Source: Paenibacillus polymyxa (GTDB lineage Bacteria > Bacillota > Bacilli > Paenibacillales > Paenibacillaceae). From it: a stretch of 64,000 bases of DNA. This document shows positions 27,616-36,649 of the stretch, one piece after another. Location of the stretch: positions 3,443,501 through 3,507,500 of the forward strand of contig NZ_CP015423.1 in assembly GCF_001719045.1 (NCBI RefSeq). Direction: 5' to 3'. The number at the start of each line of letters is the position of its first letter. Position 1 is the first letter of the stretch. The notes beneath the pieces are model-generated. The model was not told the origin of the DNA, did no database searches, and worked only from the letters and a program-made list of their open reading frames with translations. The position numbers and the translations under genes were made by a program.

Positions 27616-28509
27616 TTAATTGATGAATTCATTTCTAAATTTCCGGAATTCTTTAGGTGTTTTTTTATGATGTTTCTTAAAAGACTGAATGAAGTGATTT
27701 ACATGATTGAACCCCACTCTGTGGGCTATTTCAGTTATTGTAGAATCTGTTGAAATTAATAACTCGCTGCTTTTCTTGATACGGTACTTAATTAAGTAGT
27801 CGTAAGGTGTCATATGAATAGTTCTCTTAAAACTACGAGTGCATTCCGAAATACTTAAATGTGCTATAGCAGCAATTTCTTGCAGTGTTATATTGTCTGA
27901 GTAGTTTTGATGGATAAAGCTGAGCATCAATTGAAGTCGCTCCTGTTGCAATTTCATGTATTTAGGTGCTTCCTCAGAAGACAGCGAAATATTAGATATT
28001 AAGACTAACCATAATTGTGCCGTTTTGATGGAAACCTCGTATTCCCAGCCCCACTTTTTTTTCATATCAAATTTCTGTTTCATATCCCAAAGCATTTGCA
28101 GTATTTGAATTTGCCATTCAACATCTCCTTTGATTACGAATGACAATAAGAGAGAGTTTGTATAAGGAAGTACATAATTTTTTTCCATCGCACTATCTGC
28201 ATAAAAGGCCAACAGCTTCTCAGGGAAATTAAAACTGACATATTGACCGTTATGTGTAAGGTGTGTAGTAACGTGAAGAACACCTTTATTAATTAAAATG
28301 GCCTGACCTGTTTGTAATTCATGATCAATCCCGTTAACTTGTATCACTAGCTTTCCTTTGGTAACCAAAGTGATTTGTAGTTCCTCATGCCAATGTAAAT
28401 CGTTGAATCCTCTACCTTCAGGATTACTTGCATGAATAGTATGGGTGTACATGATGTATGGAAATGAAACATCGGGATATAGAATGGTCTCATGCAATTG
28501 TTTTTCCAT
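27616..28509 (-). CDS. AraC family regulator
   Basis: Transcription factor of 297 residues with an N-terminal cupin (HWHEELQITLVTKGKLVIQV, about 40-60) and C-terminal double helix-turn-helix ending VGFNHVNHFIQSFKKHHKKT. The start at 28509 (MEKQLHETIL) is chosen over a longer frame, which has a hydrophobic leader unlike the family; AAAGGA lies about 10 bases upstream. The DNA here is more AT-rich than its neighbours. It is divergent from an EamA-type transporter 157 bases away and probably regulates it. The ligand is unknown. Confidence 0.85.
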   Translation of the reverse strand: MEKQLHETILYPDVSFPYIMYTHTIHASNPEGRGFNDLHWHEELQITLVTKGKLVIQVNGIDHELQTGQAILINKGVLHVTTHLTHNGQYVSFNFPEKLLAFYADSAMEKNYVLPYTNSLLLSFVIKGDVEWQIQILQMLWDMKQKFDMKKKWGWEYEVSIKTAQLWLVLISNISLSSEEAPKYMKLQQERLQLMLSFIHQNYSDNITLQEIAAIAHLSISECTRSFKRTIHMTPYDYLIKYRIKKSSELLISTDSTITEIAHRVGFNHVNHFIQSFKKHHKKTPKEFRKFRNEFIN

Positions 28510-28666
28510 TTTAGCGAGGTCCTTTCTGATGACGATATTTCTATATAAATTAAAGATATAGTTACACAAATAAAATAAAAGTGGTGATATTATTATACCA
28601 GATCTTCGGCTTATCATTACAATCCTGTGCACAGGCGATTGGATAAGACATCTTGGAGGCGTACAT

Positions 28667-29572
28667 GTGAAAATAAATCAATCGTCGTTACCGTTTCATC
28701 CGTATATCTTGCTTTTAATCAGCATATTGTCTGTTTCTATCTCATCCATCATGATAAAATCCTCCGATACTCCAACCTCTGTGGCTGGGATGTACAGATT
28801 GTATATGTCAGTACTCATAATGCTTCCTTTTGTACCTTGGAAAATGTTCCGTTCCTTAGAAATGAACAAAAAAGATTGGAGTACCGTTTTCATAGCGGGT
28901 CTTTTTCTCGGGTTATATTTCTTATTCTGGATGGAATCTTTAGTATATACCTCAGTTGCGAGCTCCATGGTCATTCTATCGTTACAGCCTTTATTTGTAA
29001 TGATGGGTTCATACTTTATGTTCAGAGAACGAGCAAACATATTGACCCTTCTTTGTTTGATCGCCGCTCTTGTCGGTTCAATCATTATAGCTTGGGGAGA
29101 CATTGGGATTTCGAGAGAGGCATTAATCGGAGATGGATTATCTTTAGTAGGAACAATTTTGGTTTCAGCATATATGTTGGCAGGACAGAAAGTAAGTCAC
29201 AAAATAAATGCAAATGTATATAGTGTTATTGTTTTTTTTATTGGTGGCAGCGTCATGCTGGTCTACAATTTATTGAATCATTATGCCTTGATCAAATATG
29301 ACTCGTCGGATTGGATGTATTTCTTGTTACTTGCAGTAATCCCAACTATTTTTGGACAATATATTTTTAATCTGTTGTTGAAATCAATGGGTGCAACTAC
29401 GGTCTCAGTTGGTATTATTGGAGAGCCTGTTCTTGCCATAATTCTCGCCTACTTATTCTTGGGAGAAATAATCTCTGCATTTCAATTCATAGGTGGAATC
29501 ATGACTTTATTCGGTATGGGGATGTATTTTTGGGCAAAATCTTTAAAGTATACTACAGTTGCAAAATATTAA
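28667..29572 (+). CDS. EamA/DMT family transporter
   Basis: Metabolite exporter of 301 residues with ten hydrophobic segments and two EamA repeats. The first repeat contains RANILTLLCLIAALVGSIII; the second ends in GEPVLAIILAYLFLGEIIS, the usual family motif. The GTG start at 28667 has TGGAGG 9 bases upstream. It is divergent from an AraC regulator. Substrate unknown; amino acids or drugs are common for the family. Confidence 0.87.
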   Translation: MKINQSSLPFHPYILLLISILSVSISSIMIKSSDTPTSVAGMYRLYMSVLIMLPFVPWKMFRSLEMNKKDWSTVFIAGLFLGLYFLFWMESLVYTSVASSMVILSLQPLFVMMGSYFMFRERANILTLLCLIAALVGSIIIAWGDIGISREALIGDGLSLVGTILVSAYMLAGQKVSHKINANVYSVIVFFIGGSVMLVYNLLNHYALIKYDSSDWMYFLLLAVIPTIFGQYIFNLLLKSMGATTVSVGIIGEPVLAIILAYLFLGEIISAFQFIGGIMTLFGMGMYFWAKSLKYTTVAKY

Positions 29573-29628
29573 ATTTGAAACTGATTATCGCGAAATTGAA
29601 GAAAATAATCGATGAGGAGAATGTTTAG

Positions 29629-29961
29629 ATGGCAACGATTGATGATTTTTTGAAACTAGATATTCGAGTTGGAACCATAATTAAAGCTGAATTTTTTGCA
29701 GAAGCAAAAGTACCTGCTATTAAACTTGAAATTGATTTTGGACAAGATATCGGAATAAAAGCTTCGAGTGCACAAATTACAAAAAGATATGTGGCTGAAG
29801 ATATTATAGGGGAACAAATCATAGGTGTAGTCAACTTTCCACCTCGACGGATAGCAGGCTTTAAGTCAGAGGTATTGGTCCTTGGAGGAATACCCGAAAA
29901 GGGGGATGTGGTTCTATTGAAACCAGATACCAAACTACCTGACGGAACACCTATTGGGTGA
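29629..29961 (+). CDS. csaA: tRNA-binding/chaperone protein CsaA
   Basis: Small dimeric OB-fold protein of 110 residues; the B. subtilis relative acts as an export chaperone and resembles the tRNA-binding domain of methionyl-tRNA synthetase. Family marks are [12 protein letters not shown] near the start, [31 protein letters not shown] and the ending [14 protein letters not shown] precedes the ATG. It stands 56 bases after the transporter and may be read from the same transcript; a terminator follows at 30059. Confidence 0.9.
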   Translation: MATIDDFLKLDIRVGTIIKAEFFAEAKVPAIKLEIDFGQDIGIKASSAQITKRYVAEDIIGEQIIGVVNFPPRRIAGFKSEVLVLGGIPEKGDVVLLKPDTKLPDGTPIG

Positions 29962-30058
29962 TGGAACGCTTGTTTAATCATTAAAATATATAACTTCACA
30001 ACAGGCAAGGCATTGAACTAACGGGATACGATCGTTCGATAGCAAGTTAAAACAGATA

Positions 30059-30115
30059 GCGGCAGACGAGGATTTTATTTTCATATCCTAGTCTGCCGCC
30101 TTTTCTTTTATTGGT
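30059..30115 (+). terminator. csaA: Terminator after csaA
   Basis: GCGGCAGAC pairs with GTCTGCCGC around an AT-rich loop containing a second short pairing, followed by TTTTCTTTT. Confidence 0.75.
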
Positions 30116-30232
30116 CTGTCTACAACTTAACTTTTTTGATTCATTAATAATCTGCAACAGGTAGGCTGGAAATCACGAGTGTCACCAGTCCAGTAAAAGA
30201 ACAATTCTCCATACCAGCTATGCGCCTTCTGC

Positions 30233-32659
30233 CTATCTGGCTGGGATGCTGCGCGTTCCCTCCGTCATTGGGGAGGAGCAGAGCGGGCACACCGGCGGCG
30301 TGCCTGTGCTAGCCGCGCTTGTACAGCGTCCGCTTGTTGTGTCGCGACGCATCCACGCTTTGCAGGCACCGTCGGTGCATTTCCACACGGGCACGTTGAT
30401 GCGTGGCTCCGCCGGAGACCCTGCCACCGACGAGGTCGTCCGTACCGTAGCGCTGCCTGATCCCGGCCTGCTGCTCACGCGGGTCGCTGTGCCAGACGCT
30501 GGCGATCCAGCACCAGCACGGTTGCTATACCCGGAAGCACCCTTCGGTTGGCCGAAGCTGCTGCGGCGTGTTTCCGGTTTGGAAGCCTCAGGGGTGACCC
30601 CATAGGCTTCCAGCAGGAAGCGTGACACGGCGGCAGGCTTGCCATGATTAGAGGCGGGAGAGGTGATGTACAACAACTCCTTCGCCCGGGTGACGGCCAC
30701 GTAAGCGAGGCGGCGCTCTTCTTCAAGCGCTGCATCGTTATCCACAGCCGTAGTCGGGGCGGCGCCTGCCCGCCGATCCTCTGGAAGCTCGCTGTGCAGG
30801 GCCGAACTGTGGGGCAGGATGCCTTCGCTGGCCCCGATCCAATAGACACAAGGGAATTCCAGCCCCTTGGCGCGGTGAATCGTCATGAGCCGAACAGCAT
30901 CGCTGTCTTCTTCTCTGCGCAGCGATTCCATTTGGCGGTGACGCTCGGAAAGCTCGTCCGCAAAGCTGACGAACGCCTCCACGGTGTCAAACCGCTTGGC
31001 TGCCGTTTCGAGCTCCTCCAGACTTTCTTGCATCGTTTCCTTATAATGAGTCCACGCGCCCGTATCTCCACTTTCCAAATATTTGTCATAAAAGACGCGC
31101 CGCATTTCTTGAATGGCATAGGCAGGTTTCATTGTAGTGAGACTGCGAATCAGACGAATACGCTCTTTCACCTGCTCACGCTGAAAATCACGTAGTCGAT
31201 CCCAGCGGCTGAGATGAATCAGCGGGTATTTTTTAGCCTGCTGTTTCTCCTCGCGCATAATCCATTCCATCCCCGCCTCACGGGATACGTACAGCGGCCC
31301 GAGGGTGCTCGGAATGGATTCCATACGCCGGGGATTTAGCGACAAGCGCAGGTGATCCATTAAGGGACGAATCAGGGACTGATCATAAAATACAGCCCCT
31401 GCTCCGTACTGAATAAATGGGACATCCCGCATAATTAATTGCTCAAAAATAGAGCGGCTTCCGCTGGCTGTCCGGTGCAAAATAGCGATATCCCGGTAGC
31501 GCAGCCGACCTTCCTCTACCTGTCCGAGTAGATGGGTAACAATATGCCCCGCCTCTTCCTCGGGTCCGGATGGGGTGGCAAACTGCGGCGGCAAGCCTTC
31601 ACGCCCGGCAGCCGAAAGACGTTTGGAGCGTCGATGGACATTTTTGGCGACAATGTTAGAGCCCAGCCCCAAAATCCGCGCATCGCTGCGATAATTAATA
31701 TCCAGGGTAATGACCTTTGCATCCTTATAAACCTTGTCAAACTCCAGAATGGATTCCTGGCGTGCCCCATTAAAGGTATAGATCGTCTGATCATCATCTC
31801 CGACGACCATCAGATTGCGATGTCGGGCAGCCAATCGCTGCACCATCTCATATTGCAAGGCATTCGTATCCTGAAATTCATCGACCATGATATGTGAAAA
31901 ACGTCGCTGAAGCGGCTGAAGCACATCCGGGTCACGCAGCAGTGCGGAGGCACGCAGCAGAATATCGTCAAAGTCCATTTTATTGCGTTCCTGTTTCCAC
32001 GCTTCATAGGCGAGCATGGCACGCTTGGCATCCGATTCCTCGCGCCCGCTTTCCGGCAGCTCGTCCGCGCTGCGGCCTTCCGCTTTCCAGGCGGAGAGGG
32101 CAGACAGCAGGCTTTCCGGCTGGAAAGCCTCGCTGAGCCCAAGCTGACGCAGCATCATTTTCATGACGGTATGCTGGGCCTGCGTTTCACCGAACACTTC
32201 ATCTTGCACGCCGCGATGACGCAGCATCGCCAAAGCGAATGAGTGAAACGTGCGGGCCTGAACTGCACGTGCAGCGGCAGGGCGCACACCGGGTAATCCC
32301 GCGATGCGCAGTTTCATTTCGGCAGCTGCCTTGCTGGTGAAGGTCACCAGCAGAATGGACGATGCAGGGACATCCCGCATCGCCATGAGGTAGCCTGCGC
32401 GGGCAGCCAGCACTGTGGTTTTGCCGCAGCCCGCCCCTGCAAGGGTCAGAAGGGGGCCTTTGCCGTGGCGGACGGCCTGGATCTGCGGGCGGTTCAGGTG
32501 AATGCCGGCGTTCTCTAAAGCACGAAAATAGGCCGAGTCTTGGTCGGTGTCAGGCACCAGCGTCATACTGGTATCCATGGAAGCACGACGTGCCTGAGGG
32601 CTCGACGTTGAGTAAGGAACCCCGATGGGTCGGGGGTAAAAAGAAGGATTCGGGTCCAT
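30233..32659 (-). CDS. UvrD/Rep family DNA helicase with Cys-rich tail
   Basis: Superfamily 1A helicase of about 808 residues, similar in layout to B. subtilis YjcD. Motifs in order: Q motif LNRPQIQAV (55-63), Walker A AGAGCGKTT (to residue 82), Walker B DEFQDTN, GDDDQTIYTFNGA, YRSDARIL, then HRAKGLEFPCVYW and LAYVAVTRAKELLYI. After a Ser/Gly/Ala-rich linker the last 50 residues hold five spaced cysteines (WKCTDGAC, then GRC, then VCPLC), a possible zinc site for DNA binding. The frame can be extended by 124 codons, but the start at 32659 (MDPNPS) has AAAGGGG upstream and normal family length. Unusually GC-rich at the C-terminal end. Confidence 0.9.
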   Translation of the reverse strand: MDPNPSFYPRPIGVPYSTSSPQARRASMDTSMTLVPDTDQDSAYFRALENAGIHLNRPQIQAVRHGKGPLLTLAGAGCGKTTVLAARAGYLMAMRDVPASSILLVTFTSKAAAEMKLRIAGLPGVRPAAARAVQARTFHSFALAMLRHRGVQDEVFGETQAQHTVMKMMLRQLGLSEAFQPESLLSALSAWKAEGRSADELPESGREESDAKRAMLAYEAWKQERNKMDFDDILLRASALLRDPDVLQPLQRRFSHIMVDEFQDTNALQYEMVQRLAARHRNLMVVGDDDQTIYTFNGARQESILEFDKVYKDAKVITLDINYRSDARILGLGSNIVAKNVHRRSKRLSAAGREGLPPQFATPSGPEEEAGHIVTHLLGQVEEGRLRYRDIAILHRTASGSRSIFEQLIMRDVPFIQYGAGAVFYDQSLIRPLMDHLRLSLNPRRMESIPSTLGPLYVSREAGMEWIMREEKQQAKKYPLIHLSRWDRLRDFQREQVKERIRLIRSLTTMKPAYAIQEMRRVFYDKYLESGDTGAWTHYKETMQESLEELETAAKRFDTVEAFVSFADELSERHRQMESLRREEDSDAVRLMTIHRAKGLEFPCVYWIGASEGILPHSSALHSELPEDRRAGAAPTTAVDNDAALEEERRLAYVAVTRAKELLYITSPASNHGKPAAVSRFLLEAYGVTPEASKPETRRSSFGQPKGASGYSNRAGAGSPASGTATRVSSRPGSGSATVRTTSSVAGSPAEPRINVPVWKCTDGACKAWMRRDTTSGRCTSAASTGTPPVCPLCSSPMTEGTRSIPAR

Positions 32660-32971
32660 AATCCTGAAACCCCTTTCGTTCTTAAAATCTTCCATTTTCA
32701 CAAATGGGGGTAGTTTTTGGTATGATAGAGTTCTAGTCAGCTTTAGCTGACGATAAGAACAAGGCGATGGACTAAAAATAATGCTGAAATTCATGCGGAT
32801 CTTGCCGGAGCGACAGAACGTTAATACGTTGACGCTAATGCCTATAGCCTTTAAACAGGCGATATGACCGCATTCCATTATACAGGAGTTCGAGGTTTGC
32901 CAACAGAAAAAAACTTTGGGATATACGGGACGGTACAGTGAAATCCGGCTGGATATGGGGAGGAAATAACG
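32660..32971. other. Divergent promoter region with a small palindrome
   Basis: About 312 bases between the helicase and the zinc-ribbon gene. GTCAGCTTTAGCTGAC (32737-32752) is a tight hairpin, and TATGAT at about 32721 is a possible -10 box for the rightward gene. No gene or known RNA was recognised. Confidence 0.5.
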
Positions 32972-33823
32972 ATGAAGCTGATTCAACGTATAAAGGAAGG
33001 CGCTAATCGCGCAACAGAAAAGGCGCAGCATGCTGTCGAGATTAGTAAGATCAATTCACAAATTACAACGATTCAGCAGGAAATGGATGTTCATTTCTTG
33101 CGAATGGGTCAGATCTTTTACGAAGGTTACCGCGCATCCGACATGTCGGTGGCAGAAACCGAGATGACACAGCTATCCACCGCATGTGATGAGCTTCAGG
33201 ATGAAATTGACGAGCTACGCAGTAGAATTGCAGAATTAAAAAATGCTCATTTATGCACCTGTGGAGCAGTTGTGCCACTGGATGCCAACTTTTGCCCCAA
33301 ATGCGGACGCAAGCTGAATGAAGGGCAGGCTGCCTCCAAGCAGGTGGCTGCTGTGCGTGAAGAGGTGCCAACGAACGCCTATTCTTTTGATCTGCGCAAG
33401 CCAGAGGAAGCGAAGGAGTCCGCTCCTGTTTACACGGAGTATGCAGAACATGAAGTAGTGGATCGGCATGGACTGGAGCAGGATGAACCATATGAAACGC
33501 ACGAACCAGCGGAATTAGACCGCAATTACACAGTGGCTGATTTTACACCAGAAGAAAAAGCGGCATTCGACGAAGAGTGGGAGCGCCGCCGTCAGGAAGA
33601 GCTGGAGAAAGAACACCGTCGCCTTGAAGAGCTGGCACGCGAGCGGGAGCGTCAGGAGGAGCTGGACGAGCGGATTCGATATTGGAAGGCCAACAACTCC
33701 GGGGCCGAGAAGCCAGCAATGCCGTCTGCACAAGTACGTGAAAATGTAAAATGCCAAATCTGTACTGCAGAACTACCCAAAGGGTCCAAGTGGTGCCCGC
33801 GCTGCGGAGCTGAACAGATTTGA
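32972..33823 (+). CDS. Coiled-coil protein with two zinc ribbons
   Basis: Soluble protein of 283 residues, function unknown. Residues 1-85 are helical and predicted coiled coil (repeated Glu/Leu, DELQDEIDELRSRIAELK). A zinc ribbon follows (CTCGAVV then CPKCGRKL). A long acidic, Glu/Arg-rich stretch with another coiled coil (RRQEELEKEHRRLEELARER) leads to a second ribbon at the end (CQICTAELPKGSKWCPRCG). It has a good ribosome site (GGGGAGGAAATAACG) and its stop overlaps the possible TTG start of the TrmB gene. It may be a scaffold or regulatory partner; no enzyme signature is visible. Confidence 0.75.
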   Translation: MKLIQRIKEGANRATEKAQHAVEISKINSQITTIQQEMDVHFLRMGQIFYEGYRASDMSVAETEMTQLSTACDELQDEIDELRSRIAELKNAHLCTCGAVVPLDANFCPKCGRKLNEGQAASKQVAAVREEVPTNAYSFDLRKPEEAKESAPVYTEYAEHEVVDRHGLEQDEPYETHEPAELDRNYTVADFTPEEKAAFDEEWERRRQEELEKEHRRLEELARERERQEELDERIRYWKANNSGAEKPAMPSAQVRENVKCQICTAELPKGSKWCPRCGAEQI

Positions 33824-33888
33824 CGCAGCCGAACAGGCTGCTGCAGGACACAGACATAACGCCGGGCAGCATAGGGGGAACAGAATAT

Positions 33889-34677
33889 ATGGAGCGTTTG
33901 CTGCATCATCTGCGGAATCTGGGTTTTACAGAAATGGAAGCCAAGGTTATGGTCGAGCTTTCGAGGCAAAATGCGGCTTCCGGCTATGAAGTGGCTAAGC
34001 GTCTGGGCGCATCGCGCTCCAACGTGTACGCGGCTTTACAGCGTTTGGCCGGGCAGGGATACCTCAGAACCAGTGCTGGAGAGCCTGTTCGTTACAGCAT
34101 GCTGCCACCGGGTGAATTGACCCGGATGATCGAAGGACAAATGCAAGAGTCCCTGCGTGCGGTGGAGAAGGAAATGCCACGAACAGAACCAACCAAGCCG
34201 ACCTTTTATAATGCGGAAGGCGATCGGAAGGTGCTGGAAAGTCTGACACGTGAATTGGAACGGGCAGAGCATGAGATTGTGTTGGATTTGTGGCGCGAGG
34301 AAGCCGAACTGCTGCGGACAGAGTTGGAGAAAGCCGAGAGTCGAGGTGTGCGTCTGCTCTGGTCCTGCGATAACGGAGAAAGCATGATGGGACCGTGGTT
34401 ATCACTTAGGTCTGGTACAGACGGACAGGAACCAGCAGGGCGCAAGTTTTCTTTTGTTATTGATCGGCGTTGGTGCATGCTGGGTATGCGGGGAGAGAAT
34501 TGCCCGACACAGGCGCTTATTACCGAGCATCCGGTAATGACAGGCCTGCTGCTTAATCATTTTGCTCAGGATCTTATTCTGTATGAGCTGGAGCATGATA
34601 TGGGCAGAGAGCTGTCGACCCGGTATGGCTGGCGGTATGAAGGCATTATCGGCAAATATATGTCAGCTGGAGAATAG
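33889..34677 (+). CDS. TrmB family transcriptional regulator
   Basis: Sugar-sensing type regulator of about 262 residues. The N-terminal winged helix is clear (LGFTEMEAKVMVELSRQN, then GYEVAKRLGASRSNVYAALQ), followed by a coiled segment and a C-terminal PLD-like effector domain (ERAEHEIVLDLWREEAELL, with the DRRWCMLG strand). The ATG at 33889 has AGGGGGAA about 10 bases before it. An in-frame TTG at 33820 overlapping the preceding stop is less likely. Target genes are unknown; it is followed at once by a convergent Nudix gene. Confidence 0.85.
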   Translation: MERLLHHLRNLGFTEMEAKVMVELSRQNAASGYEVAKRLGASRSNVYAALQRLAGQGYLRTSAGEPVRYSMLPPGELTRMIEGQMQESLRAVEKEMPRTEPTKPTFYNAEGDRKVLESLTRELERAEHEIVLDLWREEAELLRTELEKAESRGVRLLWSCDNGESMMGPWLSLRSGTDGQEPAGRKFSFVIDRRWCMLGMRGENCPTQALITEHPVMTGLLLNHFAQDLILYELEHDMGRELSTRYGWRYEGIIGKYMSAGE

Positions 34678-34684
34678 CTAAAGA

Positions 34685-35317
34685 TTACTGGCTAGGAAGT
34701 TCCATCAGTGCCCGGCATATAGATGTAATATAGCCCGCCTTATGAGGCACGAATTGATCCGATGTAATCAGGCGGCGGGTTTTTTCTGGGTTCGGCCCTG
34801 ACGTAATGCCTTGGGCTTCGATAAAGGGAATATGGCCTTCAAAAAGGGCCAGTGCTTGGTTAAGATCTGCTTCGTACAGTCCGGCTACTTCTTCTTGCTG
34901 GAGGTGATAAGCTTCCAATGGCTGGTTCGATAGCAGTCCAAACACCGAGCTAACCTCCCGGTCCCAAAAAGAGGTACCCTGTGCGGTACCTTTGCTTTCA
35001 TACCGAACGGTCATCAGCGGTGTTAATGAGGCAAAGGGCACATGAATACCCAGTTCTTCCTCCAGCTCACGAGCCGCCTGAGACATATCTTCGCCTGCCG
35101 TCAAGTGACCGGCTGCTGTAATATCGTAGCATCCGGGGAAGGTGTCCTTCGTATCCTGACGCTGTTGGAACAGTAAGCGACGGCCTATCGAAGTGTCTCG
35201 TGCTAGCCAGCAGTGAAAGGTATGGTGCCAGTATCCCTTGGCATGTGCGTCTTGTCGGGAAGCTGTGCCAAGGGGGTTGTCTTCATCATCGTAGATATCC
35301 AGAAGCTCGCTAGTCAT
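34685..35317 (-). CDS. Nudix hydrolase, YfcD/IPP-isomerase-like
   Basis: Nudix-fold enzyme of 210 residues. The start LLDIYDDEDNPLGTASRQDAHAKGYWHHTFHCWL matches in pattern the isopentenyl-diphosphate-isomerase-like branch, split here as LLDIYDDEDNPLG and GYWHHTFHCWL. The box reads GHLTAGEDMSQAARELEEEL: the REXXEE part is intact, but only six residues separate the first Glu from Arg instead of seven. Substrate unknown. GGAGG-type site (AGGAACC) precedes the ATG. Single gene. Confidence 0.85.
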   Translation of the reverse strand: MTSELLDIYDDEDNPLGTASRQDAHAKGYWHHTFHCWLARDTSIGRRLLFQQRQDTKDTFPGCYDITAAGHLTAGEDMSQAARELEEELGIHVPFASLTPLMTVRYESKGTAQGTSFWDREVSSVFGLLSNQPLEAYHLQQEEVAGLYEADLNQALALFEGHIPFIEAQGITSGPNPEKTRRLITSDQFVPHKAGYITSICRALMELPSQ

Positions 35318-35489
35318 CGTGGTTCCTCCTATAGTAAGCAGAAATCAAAGGTCTACTTTACAGTATAACGTGTTTTCCTTCCTGACGATATGAAGGCGGA
35401 TGTGGAATGTGGAGTGGCATTTGGGGTATGCTGGGAACATGAGGATTTGCAACATCACACAGATTTACGATTGAAAGGAGCGATTTTAC

Positions 35490-35783
35490 ATGGAATGTAT
35501 AGTACATTTTCGAGTCATGCATCCGGAGGAACCCAAGGAACTTCGCGGGTTAATTATGTTGGAAAGTGGGGGCAAGCCGGGGATTGATCAAATCACGGAT
35601 ATGTTCAAAAATATGGGCTATGATGTCCGCCCAGACAATCCGGAGGAATTGATTTTTAAACCAGTCGATGTCAGAGCCAATTATACATATATCCGGGTTA
35701 TTGAGCTGGATACGGGTGAGGAAGTCTACCAGGAAGACAGGGATTTGCGCGCGATTTTGGAAAATTTGCTGAATAAACATTAA
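35490..35783 (+). CDS. Conserved small protein of unknown function
   Basis: Soluble protein of 97 residues. It starts MECIVHFRVMHPEEPKELRG and ends EDRDLRAILENLLNKH, with no cysteine pair, membrane segment or known motif. A strong ribosome site (GAAAGGAG) lies upstream and codon use is like the neighbours, so it is a real gene. It precedes the histidine phosphatase by 76 bases on the same strand and could be co-transcribed. I do not recognise the family. Confidence 0.7.
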   Translation: MECIVHFRVMHPEEPKELRGLIMLESGGKPGIDQITDMFKNMGYDVRPDNPEELIFKPVDVRANYTYIRVIELDTGEEVYQEDRDLRAILENLLNKH

Positions 35784-35859
35784 ACGTTAAAGATCAGGAG
35801 AACTAATCGATGGAATGAGATAAAGCGATCCTGTCGCCATTCATAGGAACGGAGAACCA

Positions 35860-36564
35860 ATGATGAGATTGTATATTATCCGACACGCAGACCCCGATTA
35901 CCCCAACAACACCATCACGCCGGAGGGGCATTTGGAAGCCCAGGCACTGGCCAAACGGCTTTCCAGTCACGGGCTGGATCGAATTTATGCCTCTCCTTTG
36001 GGGCGGGCTTTGGATACGATGCGCTACACTGCCGAGTCTTTGGGTATGACTCATGAAGTGGAACACTGGACGCAGGAGCTGGCCCTAAAGCTGGAGGAAA
36101 CCCCATACGGCCGTCTTTCCCATTGGGATTTGCCTGGTGAAGTGATCCGTTCCGAGTTGCCCCTGCCGACTCATGACTCTTGGCAGGAGATTTCCTATTA
36201 TCAGGGAACGCAGAGTCCCGAAATCTTCGAACAGCTGAAGCTTCATTCTGATGAATTCCTGAAACGGCAAGGCTTTGAGCGGGTGGAGGGCAGGTACCGG
36301 ATTCTGAAGCACACCGAAGATCAGGTGGCCGTATTTTGTCATGGCGGCTTCGGGCTGACCTGGCTTGCTCATCTGTTGGAGCTGCCATTGGCTTTGGTCT
36401 GGTCCGGTTTTTGGATGCCGCCTAGCTCCGTAACCACGATCTTGTTTGATGAGCGCTCCCAGGAATGGGCAGTTCCCCGTTGCATCGGCTTCGGTGATGT
36501 TTCCCATCTGTACGCTGAGGGCTTGCCCGTCAGACCCCGTGGCATTATCACCAATTTCAACTAA
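35860..36564 (+). CDS. Histidine phosphatase (phosphoglycerate mutase-like)
   Basis: Cytoplasmic phosphatase of 234 residues. The catalytic histidine is in LYIIRHADPDYP (family RHG written here RHA), the second Arg/His pair in YASPLGRALDTM, and the later catalytic histidine in VAVFCHGGFGL. The first ATG (35860) and the next (35863) both sit behind GGAG. A bidirectional palindromic terminator follows at 36587. The substrate cannot be told. Confidence 0.88.
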   Translation: MMRLYIIRHADPDYPNNTITPEGHLEAQALAKRLSSHGLDRIYASPLGRALDTMRYTAESLGMTHEVEHWTQELALKLEETPYGRLSHWDLPGEVIRSELPLPTHDSWQEISYYQGTQSPEIFEQLKLHSDEFLKRQGFERVEGRYRILKHTEDQVAVFCHGGFGLTWLAHLLELPLALVWSGFWMPPSSVTTILFDERSQEWAVPRCIGFGDVSHLYAEGLPVRPRGIITNFN

Positions 36565-36586
36565 TCAGATATTCTACACCATAACA

Positions 36587-36622
36587 AAACGGCTTAAGAC
36601 GGTATACCGTCTTAAGCCGTTT
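36587..36622. terminator. Perfect 36-bp palindrome, bidirectional terminator
   Basis: AAACGGCTTAAGACGGTA is directly followed by its exact reverse complement, with no loop bases. It lies between the convergent phosphatase and mscL genes, with T-rich bases at both edges, and can fold as a strong terminator on either strand. Confidence 0.8.
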
Positions 36623-36649
36623 GTTATAGTCATATAGGTGTGGGTTGAG

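Noticed and set aside
30246-30605. Plus-strand frames opposite the helicase tail
   Set aside because: GC-rich antisense shadows of the helicase; no ribosome site.
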